A DNA stretch of 10,211 bases, taken from Gemmatimonadota bacterium. GTDB lineage: Bacteria; Gemmatimonadota; Gemmatimonadetes; Gemmatimonadales; Gemmatimonadaceae. Positions within the stretch are counted from its first letter, which is position 1, and each line of letters begins with the position of its first letter. A model generated the notes under the pieces. It did no database searches and was not told the origin of the DNA. It saw only the letters and a program-made list of their open reading frames with translations. This document shows, piece by piece, positions 1 through 5,690 of the stretch. The stretch is from positions 1 to 10,211 of the forward strand of contig JAQBPZ010000365.1 of NCBI GenBank assembly GCA_028287225.1. Direction: 5' to 3'. The position numbers and the translations under genes are program-made.

Positions 1-21
1 GTACCGCTCATGTGTTCGTTT

Positions 22-49
22 GCCCCCGGCCCCGTGCCGGGGGCTTTTT
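22..49 (+). terminator. Intrinsic terminator of the unit left of the window
   Basis: A perfect 9-bp stem, GCCCCCGGC (22-30) with GCCGGGGGC (36-44), closes a 5-nt loop and is followed by TTTTT (45-49). This is a canonical rho-independent terminator reading rightwards. It must end a gene or RNA lying left of the window, because nothing readable as a gene lies in positions 1-21. Confidence 0.9.
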
Positions 50-97
50 CTTTGCCCCGCCGGCGGGGCGCAGGCAGTTCTGCGTGGAGGGCCCGGG

Positions 98-126
98 TTG
101 ACGCGAGACCCCGCGGCATCTATTAT
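98..126 (+). promoter_or_regulatory. Sigma-70 promoter of the tRNA operon
   Basis: TTGACG (98-103, -35) and TATTAT (121-126, -10) are separated by exactly 17 nt, an almost consensus housekeeping promoter in an otherwise very GC-rich region. Transcription would start near 132-134, about 46 nt before the first tRNA. The bases after the -10 box (CCGCGTC) are GC-rich, as is typical of stable-RNA promoters under stringent control. That regulatory reading is inference; the boxes and their spacing are directly visible. Confidence 0.85.
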
Positions 127-178
127 CCGCGTCTGCCTTCGACCAGCCGCATCGGCGATTGCAGTCGTCGTATCGAAA

Positions 179-252
179 GCGCCCGTAGCTCAATTGGATA
201 GAGCATCTGACTACGGATCAGAAGGTTAGAGGTTCGAGTCCTCTCGGGCGCA
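179..252 (+). tRNA. tRNA-Arg (anticodon ACG)
   Basis: A complete cloverleaf can be drawn. The acceptor stem GCGCCCG (179-185) pairs perfectly with CGGGCGC (245-251), with A252 as discriminator. T8 and A9 precede a D-arm beginning GCTC. The anticodon stem TCTGA/TCAGA holds the loop CTACGGA with anticodon ACG at 213-215. The T-arm AGAGG/CCTCT encloses TTCGAGT. No CCA is encoded (next bases are TCG), so the 3' end must be added by the CCA-adding enzyme. A34 of bacterial tRNA-Arg(ACG) is normally deaminated to inosine by TadA to read CGU, CGC and CGA. It is the first gene of a two-tRNA operon. Confidence 0.97.
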
Positions 253-277
253 TCGGCGATACCAGGGTGAAGTTCGG

Positions 278-354
278 CGGGGCGTAGCGTAGCCCGGTAG
301 CGCGCCTGCTTCGGGAGCAGGAGGTCGCCGGTTCAAATCCGGCCGCCCCGACCA
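278..354 (+). tRNA. tRNA-Pro (anticodon CGG)
   Basis: The acceptor stem CGGGGCG (278-284) pairs with CGCCCCG (344-350), followed by A351 and an encoded CCA (352-354). The anticodon stem CCTGC/GCAGG holds the loop TTCGGGA with anticodon CGG at 312-314, specifying proline CCG codons, which are heavily used in this GC-rich genome. The T-arm is GCCGG-TTCAAAT-CCGGC. It lies 25 nt after tRNA-Arg and shares its promoter and terminator. Unlike its neighbour it encodes its own CCA. Confidence 0.97.
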
Positions 355-380
355 TATCCAGACCTCTTGCGCACTCGGCT

Positions 381-405
381 AACCCCTTGCTGCTCAAGGG
401 GTTTT
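381..405 (+). terminator. Intrinsic terminator of the tRNA operon
   Basis: The stem AACCCCTTG (381-389) pairs perfectly with CAAGGGGTT (395-403) around a 5-nt loop and runs into TTTTGGCTTTTC on the plus strand. It sits 26 nt after tRNA-Pro and just before the stop codon of the convergent minus-strand membrane protein gene. The T-rich side is on the plus strand only, so it mainly serves the tRNA operon. Confidence 0.85.
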
Positions 406-411
406 GGCTTT

Positions 412-1035
412 TCAGCCCCTCGCCCGCTCCATCGCCCGCACACGCAGCGTCCCGCCCAGCACGGTCCCCGCCAGCACCATCGCGGGCGCACAGACCCGGT
501 ACCACAGGGGCATGCCGGGAGCACCCGTCGCCAGCATCGACGTGGAGGCGAGCGTGGCCCAGACGACGCCGACCGCCAGCGCGCTCAGCACGGGGGTCTC
601 GCGGTCCAGCCACGCCGCGATCACGCCGGCCGTCACGGTGCAGACCACCCCCGCCCCGATCGCGAGCGCCCAGAACAGCGGGTGAACCTGCCCCTGCACG
701 GGCGTTCGGAGCGTGACGCCGAGGGCGTTCGCCGCGCTCCACGCCATCAGCTCGAGCAGCAGCACCACGATCGCGGTGAGGACGTACGTGAGCAGCACGA
801 TGCCCCCGACCCGCCGCACCTCCTCCCAGCCCGCCGAACGCGCCCACGCGCGGAGCAGGTGCGGCGCGGAGCGGATGGCCTGGGCCACGTACCACTGCGT
901 GGCCGACGGCGCGCCATCCCGGTCCGCGCGCAGGGCGTACTCCTCCGCGAGGTCTCCGAGCAGGGGATCGCGAAAGTCCGCCGGCGCGCCGAGGGAGGCG
1001 AGCAGCGCTTCGGGAACGCGGGGCGGGGTGGTCAT
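412..1035 (-). CDS. Permease-prefix-domain membrane protein, PadR-linked
   Basis: A 207-aa protein. The soluble N-terminus (about 1-60) carries FRDPLLGDLAEEY (residues 21-33) followed by a WY pair (48-49). This is the signature of the 'permease prefix domain 2' that, in Acidobacteria and Gemmatimonadota, usually sits in front of MacB/FtsX-type ABC permeases beside padR genes. Here it is followed only by four hydrophobic segments (about 77-99, 119-142, 148-168 and 177-198), with no FtsX domain and no ATPase gene nearby. The ATG overlaps the padR stop as ATGA (1032-1035), so the two genes are translationally coupled and under the same autoregulated promoter. The function is unknown. A role as a membrane partner of a PadR-controlled stress or efflux response is inference. 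Confidence 0.8.
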   Translation of the reverse strand: MTTPPRVPEALLASLGAPADFRDPLLGDLAEEYALRADRDGAPSATQWYVAQAIRSAPHLLRAWARSAGWEEVRRVGGIVLLTYVLTAIVVLLLELMAWSAANALGVTLRTPVQGQVHPLFWALAIGAGVVCTVTAGVIAAWLDRETPVLSALAVGVVWATLASTSMLATGAPGMPLWYRVCAPAMVLAGTVLGGTLRVRAMERARG

Positions 1036-1367
1036 GCGGGCTCCGGGCGAATGGTGGACCCGATGCCGGCCCAGGCCGATGCCGAGAGGCGCTGCGCCTC
1101 GCGCAGCGCACGCCGGCCGTCGGCCGACACGGTGAACTCGCGCCGCGCCCGCCCGCCCCGCACCGGCAGCGGCGCGGAGGTGCGGGAGCGCACCAGTCCC
1201 TTGTCCTCGAGCCGCTGGAGCGTGGTGTACACGGCGCCGACCGAGTAGTCGTGGCCGGTGCGGGCCGAGACGTCCGCGCGGATCGCGAGGCCGTAGGCCT
1301 CGTCGCCCAGGCGCGCGACGGCGAGGAGGATCACGAGCTCGAGAGAGCCGAGTGCGGAGGTCGACAT
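1032..1367 (-). CDS. PadR-family transcriptional regulator
   Basis: A 111-aa winged-helix repressor. The N-terminal part reads LGSLELVILLAVARLGDEAYGLAIRAD, followed by the recognition-helix region SVGAVYTTLQRLEDKGLV (about 42-59) and the wing with the RREFTVSADGRRAL segment. This is the standard PadR N-terminal domain, and its length fits the short (PadR-s1/Acidobacterial type) subgroup that has one C-terminal helix. Such regulators repress their own operon and neighbouring transport or membrane genes until a ligand releases them. The gene overlaps the next one by 4 nt. A palindrome ends one base before its ATG, which suggests autorepression and little or no 5' leader. The ligand cannot be read from the sequence. 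Confidence 0.95.
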   Translation of the reverse strand: MSTSALGSLELVILLAVARLGDEAYGLAIRADVSARTGHDYSVGAVYTTLQRLEDKGLVRSRTSAPLPVRGGRARREFTVSADGRRALREAQRLSASAWAGIGSTIRPEPA

Positions 1368-1368
1368 G

Positions 1369-1385
1369 GTTCTACGTTGTAGAAC
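1369..1385 (-). promoter_or_regulatory. Palindromic operator and core promoter of padR
   Basis: GTTCTAC-GTT-GTAGAAC (1369-1385) is a perfect inverted repeat with 7-nt arms and a 3-nt spacer. On the minus strand it contains TACAAC (1381-1376), which can serve as a -10 box. Its inner end is one base from the padR ATG, leaving no room for a Shine-Dalgarno sequence, so the message is probably leaderless. A possible but weak -35 (TTGCGC) lies 15 nt further upstream. A dimeric PadR bound here would block the promoter directly. The repeat is seen; that PadR is the binder is inferred from its position. Confidence 0.65.
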
Positions 1386-1447
1386 AAATCAGCGCCGCGC
1401 AAGAGGGAATCCACGGCGTCCTCAGCGGATCGCGTCGACCGCGGCGG

Positions 1448-1681
1448 TCAGGCCGGTGGCGGCGCGGAGTTCATCGGGGTGCGCACCGTCGCCTGCCAGG
1501 CCCGGAACTCCTCGCTGCGGCTGGCCGCGAGGTAGGCGTCGGCGTCGCCGTCGAACTTGAGCAGGCAGCCCGCCGAGCAGAGGTGGTAGGTGGCGCCGTG
1601 GTGCGTCCGCGTGCCGGCCGCCTCGTGCGGCAGGATGAGCATCCCGCAGACGGGGTCGAGCACCTGTTCCGGTGTAGTCAT
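1448..1681 (-). CDS. Small YHS-domain metal-binding protein
   Basis: A 77-aa protein that is essentially one YHS domain: DPVCGM (residues 9-14), Y32, C35 and C39 in the pattern YHLCSAGCLLKF, and a downstream DADAYLA segment. YHS domains bind metal through the Cys of DPVCGM and the C-x3-C pair. They occur alone, in copper/heavy-metal P-type ATPases and in diiron oxygenases. No ATPase or oxygenase gene is nearby here. The start at 1681 is preferred over 1714 because GGAGGA stands five bases before it, whereas the longer form has no such site. The 9-residue tail MNSAPPPA is outside the domain. The likely role is a cytoplasmic metal chaperone or sensor (inference). Confidence 0.85.
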   Translation of the reverse strand: MTTPEQVLDPVCGMLILPHEAAGTRTHHGATYHLCSAGCLLKFDGDADAYLAASRSEEFRAWQATVRTPMNSAPPPA

Positions 1682-1756
1682 GCGTTCCTCCATGCGTGGC
1701 TGGGCTCCTACCATTCAGCAGCTCCACGGTGCGCGCAACCGGGACGCCGGCGTCGC

Positions 1757-1777
1757 ATACTGTCGACAATACTGTAT
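1757..1777. promoter_or_regulatory. AT-rich palindromic island between divergent genes
   Basis: Within a roughly 75% GC stretch, ATACTGT occurs twice (1757-1763 and 1769-1775). The same 21 bases contain the perfect palindrome TGTCGACA (1761-1768) and the symmetrical ATACTGTAT (1769-1777). The island lies between the minus-strand YHS gene (start 1681) and the plus-strand lipoprotein gene (start 1856), where promoters for both are expected. It looks like an operator overlapping promoter elements, but no clear -35/-10 pair can be assigned in either direction. Confidence 0.4.
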
Positions 1778-1855
1778 CCAACGCTTTGTCCCCAGGGCGG
1801 CGTATGAGGGGCAGGACCGCGACGACGCGGCGATTCCCCCTGCCCCGAGGCCTCC

Positions 1856-2503
1856 ATGCGCGCTCCTGCCGCCGCCACGCTCGCCTGCCTTGCCGCTGCC
1901 GCCTGCACGCATCCGGCGCGGTACGACGTGTTCGCCGCCGGGTACACGGGCGGCGTCGCCTCGTCCATCGCGCCGGGCACGCCGGTGACCGTGGTCCACA
2001 ACCCTCGCGTGACCAACCCGCTCCTGGAGCAGGAAGTTCTGGCGCAGCTGCGCACGCTGCTGGCCTCGGCGGGCTATCCGTCGGCGCCCATCGACCAGGC
2101 GCGCGTCGCGATCTTCGTGGACTATGGCACCGGGTCGCACGCGGAAACGCGCCACTCGCTCACGTACGTACCGGGCGCCACGACCATCCTCCGGGACTCC
2201 AGCGGGAAGCAGATCGGCACGGCCACGGCGAGCGACACCTTCGGAACCGAGGCGGAGACGGTCCACACCCTGGACCGGTGGCTCACGATGACCGCCGTGG
2301 ACGCCGGCGCCTTTCGCGCGGGCCAGCCCGCGATGCCGCTCTGGATCGGTGAGGCCACGAACTCCGGCGCCACCCTGGACCTGCGCCGCATGCTCCACGT
2401 CCTGACCGTGCCGGCGGCCGAACGGTTCGGGCGCAACACGCAGCAGGCACGCGTGACGCTCGCGGCGGACGACGCCCGAATCGGCGCACCCCCGCTCCCC
2501 TGA
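1856..2503 (+). CDS. Putative DUF4136-like lipoprotein
   Basis: A 215-aa exported protein. The N-terminus MRAPAAATLACLAAAAC is a short signal peptide ending in a lipobox-like LAAAAC with C17 as the probable lipidated residue; Ala rather than Leu at -3 makes this imperfect. The body, PLLEQEVLAQLRTLLASAGY (about 54-73) followed by ARVAIFVDYGTGS (about 81-93), has the layout of DUF4136 lipoproteins: an amphipathic helix, then a 'x-LxVxY' strand near a variable partner strand. The family function is not known and the proteins are usually envelope-associated. The Shine-Dalgarno is weak (GAGG). The gene is divergent from the YHS gene and convergent with the next, with only 64 bp between stops and no clear terminator there. 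Confidence 0.65.
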   Translation: MRAPAAATLACLAAAACTHPARYDVFAAGYTGGVASSIAPGTPVTVVHNPRVTNPLLEQEVLAQLRTLLASAGYPSAPIDQARVAIFVDYGTGSHAETRHSLTYVPGATTILRDSSGKQIGTATASDTFGTEAETVHTLDRWLTMTAVDAGAFRAGQPAMPLWIGEATNSGATLDLRRMLHVLTVPAAERFGRNTQQARVTLAADDARIGAPPLP

Positions 2504-2567
2504 AGCAACCAGACAACCTCACGCCATCACCAGGCCAGCGTGGCGCCATGACTACGCTCCGCCGTCA

Positions 2568-3017
2568 CTATCGGCCGCACGGCACCACCCAGCCCCGGGC
2601 CCGGGCGGTGGGTGCCCGGAGCCGGCCGTCGGCCACGAAGGCGATGGCGCGTCCCACGACCGTGTCGCCGGCGACGCGCGGCGGGTGGTCGAACACCACG
2701 CTGACCCCCGCGGGCCACCACGCCGGAAAGAGCACCAGGAGGGAGTCTCGCCCACGGTCGTTCATGGCCCACTCGCGGTTCTGCGGGGCGAGCGGCGCCA
2801 CGTGCTCGGCGATGGTGCCGGCATGGCCGGCCGCCTTCCAGTTTAGTGCGGGGCTCCACGCGCCGAAGGCGAAGCCGTAACAGGCGGGCGGATCGCTGGG
2901 CGGATCGCTCGCGCCCGAGGCCTGCTGGGCGGGTAGCGGGAGGGCAGCGAGGAGCGCGGCCGCCCATCCGGTGACCCAGGATACAAGCGGGCGGTGAGCA
3001 GCGACGGCATGCGGCAT
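2568..3017 (-). CDS. Secreted protein with CYGFAFG motif, unknown function
   Basis: A 149-aa protein with a signal peptide (positively charged start, hydrophobic WVTGWAAALLAALPLPA about 14-30, cleavage probably near AQQA). The mature part holds ACYGFAFGAWSPALNWKAAGH (about 45-65), with Cys46, Trp54 and Trp60, and a lone second cysteine at 147, three residues from the C-terminus, so a Cys46-Cys147 disulfide is possible. Later segments (WWPAGVSVVFDHPP, DTVVGRAIAFVADG) look like beta strands. I recall similar short secreted proteins with a CYxFxFGxWxPxLxW core from Gemmatimonadota but know of no assigned function. It is divergent from the L,D-transpeptidase gene, with 191 bp between starts. Confidence 0.75.
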   Translation of the reverse strand: MPHAVAAHRPLVSWVTGWAAALLAALPLPAQQASGASDPPSDPPACYGFAFGAWSPALNWKAAGHAGTIAEHVAPLAPQNREWAMNDRGRDSLLVLFPAWWPAGVSVVFDHPPRVAGDTVVGRAIAFVADGRLRAPTARARGWVVPCGR

Positions 3018-3046
3018 TCCGCACCTACCCCGGCGGTATTTTCCGG

Positions 3047-3075
3047 TTGCGCAGAGCTCGCCAGAGTCTCATAGT
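3047..3075 (+). promoter_or_regulatory. Candidate promoter of the L,D-transpeptidase gene
   Basis: TTGCGC (3047-3052) and CATAGT (3070-3075) are spaced by 17 nt and point at the L,D-transpeptidase gene. Both boxes match sigma-70 consensus only partly. Use of this promoter would give a leader of about 125 nt, which contains several small repeats (see 3083-3173). Confidence 0.35.
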
Positions 3076-3082
3076 TCACCCC

Positions 3083-3173
3083 GTCACCGGGCTCCAGTTC
3101 AGCTCGCCGGTGACCCGAGCTTTCCACTGCTCGTCCTACCGTTGGCACCGTTGGCCCCCGCGGCTCCGCCGCG
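3083..3173 (+). repeat. Structured leader upstream of the L,D-transpeptidase
   Basis: Three small repeats cluster here. GTCACCGG (3083-3090) is inverted at 3107-3114 (CCGGTGAC) across a 16-nt loop. ACCGTTGGC is tandemly duplicated at 3138-3155. CGCGGC (3159-3164) pairs with GCCGCG (3168-3173) around a 3-nt loop. They fall between the candidate promoter and the chosen start codon at 3209. They may fold in the 5' leader or mark a protein-binding site; chance pairing in GC-rich DNA is also possible. Confidence 0.35.
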
Positions 3174-3208
3174 TACGCAGTTCCCTCCGGCCTTCAGCCC
3201 CTCCTATC

Positions 3209-3727
3209 GTGCTCACCGCCCTGGTTTCGAGTGCGTTCGCGCTGTCGATCGCGCTGCATGCCACCCCCGCGCCCGCCCGGTCTGCGGGTCCCGGCCCGGT
3301 CGGCATCGCCGACAGCGTCGTGATCGAGAAGCGCGCGCACCGCCTGACCCTGTTCCACATGGGCCGTCCCCTTCGCACCTACCTCGTGGCCCTCGGCGCC
3401 GATCCGGCCAAGGACAAGGTGAGCGCCGGCGACCGCCGCACCCCCGAGGGGCTCTTCTCCATCGAGGCGCGCAACCCGTTCAGCCAGTTCCACCTGTCGC
3501 TGCGCATCTCGTATCCCGACGTGCGGCACCGGACCATCGCCCAGCAGCTCGGCGTGTCGCCGGGCGGCGACATCATGATCCATGGCCTGCCCAACGGGCG
3601 GCGCCGGGTCGGCAAGTTCCACCGGACCAAGGACTGGACGAACGGCTGCATTGCCCTGACGGACGAGGAGATGGAAGAGATCTGGAGTGCGGTGCCCGTC
3701 GGGACACCGGTCGAGATCAAGGCGTGA
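3209..3727 (+). CDS. L,D-transpeptidase-family protein, YafK/DpaA-like
   Basis: From a GTG start this is a 172-aa exported enzyme. Residues 1-24 form a signal peptide (LTALVSSAFALSIALHATPAPA). The YkuD fold follows, with VIEKRAHRLTLFHMGRPLRTYLVALG (about 38-63), RRTPEGLFSI (76-85), IMIHGLPNG (His125) and DWTNGCIALTDEEMEEIW (142-159, Cys147 nucleophile). The motif reads TNGC rather than the commoner SHGC, and DWTxGCIA with a following E-E-M is typical of the YafK/DpaA branch. In that branch, E. coli DpaA cuts lipoprotein-peptidoglycan links rather than making them; the activity here is uncertain. An upstream in-frame TTG at 3047 exists but would put over 50 arginine-rich residues before the signal peptide. 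A lipoprotein gene follows 76 bp downstream. Confidence 0.88.
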   Translation: MLTALVSSAFALSIALHATPAPARSAGPGPVGIADSVVIEKRAHRLTLFHMGRPLRTYLVALGADPAKDKVSAGDRRTPEGLFSIEARNPFSQFHLSLRISYPDVRHRTIAQQLGVSPGGDIMIHGLPNGRRRVGKFHRTKDWTNGCIALTDEEMEEIWSAVPVGTPVEIKA

Positions 3728-3731
3728 CGCG

Positions 3732-3758
3732 AGGGCGGCCCGGTGGGCCGCCCTTGCT
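3732..3758 (+). terminator. GC-rich hairpin after the L,D-transpeptidase gene
   Basis: AGGGCGGCCC (3732-3741) pairs with GGGCCGCCCT (3745-3754) over a 3-nt loop, a very stable 10-bp stem that starts 4 nt after the stop codon. Only a short TTGCT follows, so termination may be partial and let some transcription reach the next lipoprotein gene. Confidence 0.6.
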
Positions 3759-3803
3759 GCATCCGGGCGGGCGATGGGAATAGCTATTGCCAGCCGTGAC
3801 GGC

Positions 3804-4097
3804 ATGAACCGCCAATCACTCTTCGCCATCGTCCCGCTCGCGGCCGCCCTGGGCGCCTGCGCGGACGCCCCGCCGGAGCGCGACGTGATCCCGCCCCCGG
3901 CGCAGGCGCCGGCGCCGGCCCGGCTGACGACCCCGAACGTGACCGAGCCTCCCGCGCCGGCGCCGACGGCGCGCGGGACGTACGCGTCGATGACGCCTCC
4001 CTCCACGCAGCACACGCCGCCCCGTCCGAAGACCCGCGGCGGCGCCACCCGCAGCGACTCGCTGCCGGCCGTGCCCGCGGCGCCACCCGCGCCGTAG
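3804..4097 (+). CDS. Small Pro/Ala-rich lipoprotein
   Basis: A 97-aa protein beginning MNRQSLFAIVPLAAALGACADAP: a clear lipoprotein signal peptide with the lipobox LGAC (Cys19). The residue after it is Ala, so outer-membrane sorting would be expected by the E. coli +2 rule. The rest is low-complexity and rich in Pro, Ala and Thr (repeated PAPA and PPAP runs) with no recognisable domain, probably an extended, disordered linker. It has no C-terminal lysine, so it is not a Braun-lipoprotein analogue. The ATG at 3804 is chosen because it places the signal peptide at the N-terminus; an in-frame ATG at 3774 adds ten residues before it. It may be partly co-transcribed with the L,D-transpeptidase. 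Function unknown. Confidence 0.7.
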   Translation: MNRQSLFAIVPLAAALGACADAPPERDVIPPPAQAPAPARLTTPNVTEPPAPAPTARGTYASMTPPSTQHTPPRPKTRGGATRSDSLPAVPAAPPAP

Positions 4098-4113
4098 CCG
4101 ACGCCACGATGCG

Positions 4114-4150
4114 ACGAGGGGCCCGCCAACAGGCGAGCCCCTCGTTCGTT
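4114..4150. terminator. Bidirectional terminator between convergent genes
   Basis: ACGAGGGGC (4114-4122) pairs perfectly with GCCCCTCGT (4137-4145). An inner CGCC/GGCG stem sits inside the loop, and TCGTT follows on the plus strand. The hairpin lies 16 nt after the stop of the plus-strand lipoprotein gene and 15 nt beyond the stop of the minus-strand DUF5670 gene, so it can end both. Confidence 0.75.
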
Positions 4151-4164
4151 CAGCCGCAGGAGCG

Positions 4165-4317
4165 TCAGACGACGCGATTGCGTCCGCGCACGAAGTGCAT
4201 GACCAGGGCGATCACCGCGAGCACGATCAGGATGTGGATGAGCGCGACGGTCACGTGGAACGCGAGAAAGCCCAGCGCCCAGACGACGAACAGGATGATG
4301 GCGAGAGTCAGGAGCAT
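4165..4317 (-). CDS. DUF5670 (Lmo0937-type) small membrane protein
   Basis: A 50-aa ORF: two hydrophobic helices, MLLTLAIILFVVWALGFLAF and ALIHILIVLAVIALVMHFV, joined by HVTV and ending in the basic tail RGRNRVV. This matches the Lmo0937/DUF5670 pattern as I know it: an 'ILWxLGF' first helix, a central 'H…IH' and a second helix ending in arginines, about 50 aa. These tiny inner-membrane proteins are widespread, often stress-induced, and have no defined biochemical role. The Shine-Dalgarno is weak. It lies 102 bp beyond the aminotransferase stop on the same strand, behind a hairpin. Confidence 0.85.
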   Translation of the reverse strand: MLLTLAIILFVVWALGFLAFHVTVALIHILIVLAVIALVMHFVRGRNRVV

Positions 4318-4384
4318 GGCGTTGGCTCGAAGTGGAAAGTGTGGGGACCGGTGCGCGACCGCGCCGCTACCTCTGTCGCATCCT

Positions 4385-4408
4385 CCGGGCCATCCTCGTG
4401 CGGCCCGG
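4385..4408 (-). terminator. Hairpin downstream of the aminotransferase gene
   Basis: CCGGGCC (4385-4391) pairs with GGCCCGG (4402-4408) over a 10-nt loop, 11 nt past the aminotransferase stop codon on the minus strand. No T tract follows, so this is a weak terminator call. Confidence 0.35.
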
Positions 4409-4419
4409 CGCCCGCGAGG

Positions 4420-5607
4420 CTACCGCACGGCGGGCACCACGGCCGCACGACGCGCCGCGATGGTCCGCGCGGCGGCGGCCAGCGTCTCGGCGTCGCGCAC
4501 GAGCGAGATGCGGAACCACCCGCGGCCTCCGTCGCCGAACGCGACGCCCGGCGTGACCACGACACCGTCCTCGTCGATCAGCGTGCGCACCCACTCCCAA
4601 TCGTCCACGCCCTCGGGCACCGGGAGCCAGAGGTACATCGACGCGGTCGGCACGGGGATCGTCCAGCCGGCGTCGGCGAAGGCGGCGGCCATCGCGTCCC
4701 GCCGGCGGCGGTACTCGGCGACCTTGCCGGGCACGATCTGCTCGCGGTGGTCCAGCGCCCAGGCCGCCGCATGCTGCACCGCGGTCGGCGTGCCGTAGCC
4801 CACGTTGGTGCGATACGCGGCGAGCGCCTCGATGGCGAGCCGGCTGCCCACGGCGAAGCCGATGCGGAAGCCGGCCATGCTGAAGGTCTTGGAGCAGGAG
4901 TGGAACTCGAGCGTCACCTCGTGCCGCACGTCCGACTGCAACGCGCTCGGCGCCGGGGTGCCACCGAAGGTCAGCTCGCTGTACGCGAGGTCGCTCACCA
5001 GCAGCAGGTCGTTGCGACGGGCGAACTCCACGGCCTGGTCGTAGAACGCGCGCTCCACCCGCGCGCCTGTTGGGTTGTTCGGGTAGTTGACGATCAGCAG
5101 CCTGGCGCGCCGCGCATCCTCGGGGGGGATCGCGTCGAGGTCCAGCACGAAGCCGCGATCGGGACGCATCCTGACCCAGCGCACCTCGGCACCGGCGAGC
5201 CACGCCGCACGGGCGTACACCGGGTAGTAGATGTCCGGGATGAGCGCGATGTCGCCCGGGCCGCAGAGGGCGGCGATGATCTGCGCGATGCCCTCCTTGG
5301 CGCCGCTGAGGGCGATGGCCTCGCTGGGCGGGTCGATCGCGACGCCGAAGCGCGACTGCATGAAGCGGCCGATGGCGTCGAAGAATACCGGCGCGCCGCG
5401 GAAGGGCGGGTAGCCGTGCGTGAGCGGATCATGCGCCGCCGCCGAAAGCGCCTCGACGATGCCGGGGTCGGTCGGGATGTCGGGGCTGCCGATGCCGAGA
5501 TCCACGAGCGTGGCACCGCGCATCCGGGCGGCGGCCTTGAGACGATCGAGCTCGGCGAAGACGTACGGCGGAAGCCGGTTGAGCGCAGGAGTATGGACGA
5601 GCGGCAC
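4420..5607 (-). CDS. Class I/II aminotransferase, LL-DAP-AT/AlaC type
   Basis: A PLP-dependent fold-type I enzyme of 395 aa from GTG 5607. LPPYVFAELDRLKAAAR (about 12-28) and DLGIGSPDIPT (36-46) open the protein. GAKEGIAQ (102-109) is the cofactor-phosphate region. NYPNNPTG (174-181) is the substrate/PLP loop, and Asp206 in SDLAYSE contacts the pyridine nitrogen. SCSKTFSMAGFRIGF contains the Schiff-base Lys240. Arg366 (WFRISL) binds the substrate carboxylate. The pattern fits LL-diaminopimelate aminotransferase (DapL2) and the related alanine transaminase AlaC, and sequence reading alone does not separate them. GTG 5712 and GTG 5637 are longer in-frame starts. They would translate through two adjacent perfect palindromes and add residues that do not resemble the family, so 5607 is preferred. 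Confidence 0.88.
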   Translation of the reverse strand: MPLVHTPALNRLPPYVFAELDRLKAAARMRGATLVDLGIGSPDIPTDPGIVEALSAAAHDPLTHGYPPFRGAPVFFDAIGRFMQSRFGVAIDPPSEAIALSGAKEGIAQIIAALCGPGDIALIPDIYYPVYARAAWLAGAEVRWVRMRPDRGFVLDLDAIPPEDARRARLLIVNYPNNPTGARVERAFYDQAVEFARRNDLLLVSDLAYSELTFGGTPAPSALQSDVRHEVTLEFHSCSKTFSMAGFRIGFAVGSRLAIEALAAYRTNVGYGTPTAVQHAAAWALDHREQIVPGKVAEYRRRRDAMAAAFADAGWTIPVPTASMYLWLPVPEGVDDWEWVRTLIDEDGVVVTPGVAFGDGGRGWFRISLVRDAETLAAAARTIAARRAAVVPAVR

Positions 5608-5690
5608 GGGATGGTTCCGGGGATCGGGTCGGGTCACGGCCCACGCGAGCGGCGTGCGCCGCCATGCAGGGCCGAAGTGCACGATGCACA

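Noticed and set aside
218..1111. A 297-codon minus-strand ORF covering both tRNAs and the PadR operon.
   Set aside because: Its C-terminal VGAAGFEPATSCSRSR and MRPRGLEPLTF strings are the well-known false peptides read antisense from tRNA genes. The rest is a shadow of the permease-prefix and padR frames.
3047..3208. A TTG-started N-terminal extension of the L,D-transpeptidase.
   Set aside because: It would place more than 50 arginine-rich, non-family residues before the signal peptide and read through the candidate promoter and leader repeats.
3779..3788. AATAGCTATT, a 10-bp palindrome before the small lipoprotein gene.
   Set aside because: It is too short to call an operator and no properly spaced -35 box accompanies it.
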